From Janthinobacterium sp. PC23-8 (GTDB lineage Bacteria; Pseudomonadota; Gammaproteobacteria; Burkholderiales; Burkholderiaceae_D): DNA of 64,000 nucleotides. The position numbers and the translations under genes were made by a program. How positions within the stretch are numbered: position 1 is the stretch's first letter; the number at the start of each line of letters is the position of its first letter. Positions 63,601 to 64,000 of the stretch are shown in pieces. The stretch covers positions 3,225,230 to 3,289,229 of the forward strand of contig NZ_NJGY01000001.1 in assembly GCF_002250505.1 (NCBI RefSeq), given 5' to 3'. A model generated the notes under the pieces. It had not been told where the DNA came from, did not search any database, and was given only the letters and a program-made list of their open reading frames with translations.

Positions 63601-64000
63601 ACGTGTCGGCGATTTTCGACAGCTCTTCCGCGTACGGGCGCATCAGGGCCGCGCCGAGCGCGCAGTTCAGGCCGATCGTCAGCGGTTTCGCGTGGCGGAT
63701 GGAATTCCAGAAGGCCGGCACGGTCTGGCCCGACAGGATGCGTCCCGAGGCGTCGGTGACGGTGCCCGAAATCATCAGCGGCAGGCGCACCACGTCCGGA
63801 TTCTGCTCGTAGAACAGGTCGATGGCGAACAGCGCCGCCTTGCAGTTGAGGGTGTCGAAAATGGTTTCCACCAGCAGCACGTCGGCGCCGCCTTCGACCA
63901 GGCCCTGCGTTTGCTGCAGGTAGGCCGCGACCAGCTGGTCGAAGGTGACGTTGCGCGCGGCCGGGTCGTTGACGTCGGGCGAAATCGAGGCGGTCTTTGG
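60665..64000 (-). CDS. metH: Cobalamin-dependent methionine synthase (5' end outside window)
   Basis: About 1111 codons are visible and the frame runs off the window end, so the N-terminal 120-150 residues are missing. The homocysteine domain has zinc-site cysteines in GLNCALGA and [14 protein letters not shown]. The folate domain has [14 protein letters not shown], and [13 protein letters not shown] with the next block [16 protein letters not shown]. The cobalamin domain has the His ligand in [20 protein letters not shown]. The C-terminal reactivation domain ends [15 protein letters not shown]. It transfers methyl from methyl-tetrahydrofolate to homocysteine. All four modules are in one chain, unlike the split MetH found in some Burkholderiales. 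Confidence 0.95.
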   Translation of the reverse strand, partial: PKTASISPDVNDPAARNVTFDQLVAAYLQQTQGLVEGGADVLLVETIFDTLNCKAALFAIDLFYEQNPDVVRLPLMISGTVTDASGRILSGQTVPAFWNSIRHAKPLTIGLNCALGAALMRPYAEELSKIADTFVCIYPNAGLPNPMSDTGFDELPEDTSALLREFADAGFLNMAGGCCGTTPEHIKAIGELLAHNTPRTVPAKSHELRLAGLEPFVINDDSLFVNVGERTNVTGSKAFARMILNEQYDEALSVARQQVENGAQVIDINMDEAMLDSLAAMTRFLNLIASEPDISRVPIMVDSSKWSVIEAGLKCVQGKAIVNSISMKEGEAEFLRQATLCRRYGAAVIVMAFDEKGQADTFERKIEICARAYHLLVDALDFPPEDIIFDPNIFAVATGIEEHNNYAVDFINATRWIKENLPYAKISGGVSNVSFSFRGNDPAREAIHTVFLYHAIKAGMTMGIVNAGMVGVYDNLDPELRERVEDVVLNRREDSTERMIEFAGTLKAGGGKTDVQNLAWREGTVQARLSHALVHGITQFIVEDTEEARQELLHNGGRPIHVIEGPLMAGMDVVGDLFGQGKMFLPQVVKSARVMKQAVAHLIPFIEEEKLLEEKRTGIVAKPKGKIIMATVKGDVHDIGKNIVTVVLQCNNFEVVNMGVMVPCSEILARAKVENADIIGLSGLITPSLEEMAYVAKEMQRDEHFRMLKIPLLIGGATTSRAHTAVKIAHNYEGPVIYVPDASRSVSVAQSLLTPEQRDKYVADIELDYARIREQHANKKALPILSLPKARANKMVLPFDGAAKPVKPKFIGRRVFKNVDLATLANYIDWGPFFQTWDLAGPFPAILTDEVVGDAATRVYAEGQALLKKLIDGRWLTANGVVALLPANSVNDDDIEVYTDDTRTTVAFTYYGMRQQGVKPVVDGVQRPNQCLADFVAPKDSGVKDYLGMFAVTSGIGIEKYEKRFEDAHDDYSSIMLKSLADRLAEAFAEYLHERVRTDLWGYATGEQLSNEAMIDEKYVGIRPAPGYPACPEHTVKRAMFDVLQAEEIGMQLTESYAMFPGAAVSGFYFAHPESKYFVVGKIGEDQVEDMVKRRGVPKEDIERWLAPNLS

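Overview
The window looks like a chromosomal segment of a high-GC betaproteobacterium, most likely Oxalobacteraceae (Janthinobacterium/Duganella/Massilia group). The grounds are the betaproteobacterial 5S/23S sequences, the DUF1840 and DUF3567 genes, the dsbA-SPOR-argS and rsmB-DUF4390-ntrY gene orders, and the mre/mrd operon next to gatCAB. This is recognition from sequence alone; no database search was run.

Layout. (1) 1-366: the 3' end of a 23S rRNA gene, a 5S gene and a terminator, i.e. the tail of an rrn operon. (2) 500-13080: a ten-gene plus-strand sugar or sugar-acid catabolic cluster. It holds a GntR/FCD regulator, an SMP-30 lactonase, an ABC importer (ATPase, permease, binding protein), a YVTN-type propeller, a COG3618 amidohydrolase, a PdxA-like dehydrogenase, an enolase-superfamily dehydratase, a GguC/AraD1 (FAH-fold) protein and an aldehyde dehydrogenase. 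The enzyme set fits a non-phosphorylative (Weimberg-like) route ending in 2-oxoglutarate, but no sugar dehydrogenase or sugar-acid kinase is visible. (3) 13236-13420: a second, solitary 5S gene with its own terminator, so the catabolic cluster sits exactly between two 5S copies. (4) 13442-16446: DUF1840, a lipoprotein, a YifB-type ATPase and ubiK, all on the minus strand. (5) 16458-19483: a nitrogen-controlled operon (porin, glnK, amtB) with a recognisable NtrC site and sigma-54 promoter. (6) 19607-29912: glutathione synthesis, a partial phosphotransferase system (EIIA-Man, HPr, EI), metX-metW behind a structured leader, an M48 protease, a pseudouridine synthase, exonuclease III and pyrE. (7) 29918-31211: a small accessory pocket with a low-molecular-weight phosphatase pseudogene carrying two in-frame stops, a ParE-type toxin with an unusually long antitoxin, and a short orphan frame. 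(8) 31218-34783: TauE/SafE exporter, LysR regulator, Pmp3 protein, a secreted protein and a Gfo/Idh/MocA oxidoreductase. (9) 34888-38221: gatCAB (minus). (10) 38573-45386: the rod-shape operon mreBCD-mrdA-rodA-rlpA. (11) 45390-51573: minus-strand group with two SPOR proteins, coaX, birA, an SDR, dsbA and argS. (12) 51904-58722: rsmB, DUF4390, the NtrY-like kinase, a short NtrX-like regulator without an AAA+ domain, a CobW-like protein without a P-loop, DUF3567 and a class II amidotransferase. (13) 58861-64000: an EAL-HDOD protein, an SPW-repeat membrane protein and the 3' part of metH.

Most of the window is conserved core genome. The parts that deserve attention are the catabolic cluster framed by 5S genes, the toxin-antitoxin and pseudogene pocket, the shortened NtrX and CobW-like pair, and the regulatory DNA of glnK-amtB and metX. 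No CRISPR array, insertion sequence or tRNA gene was seen.
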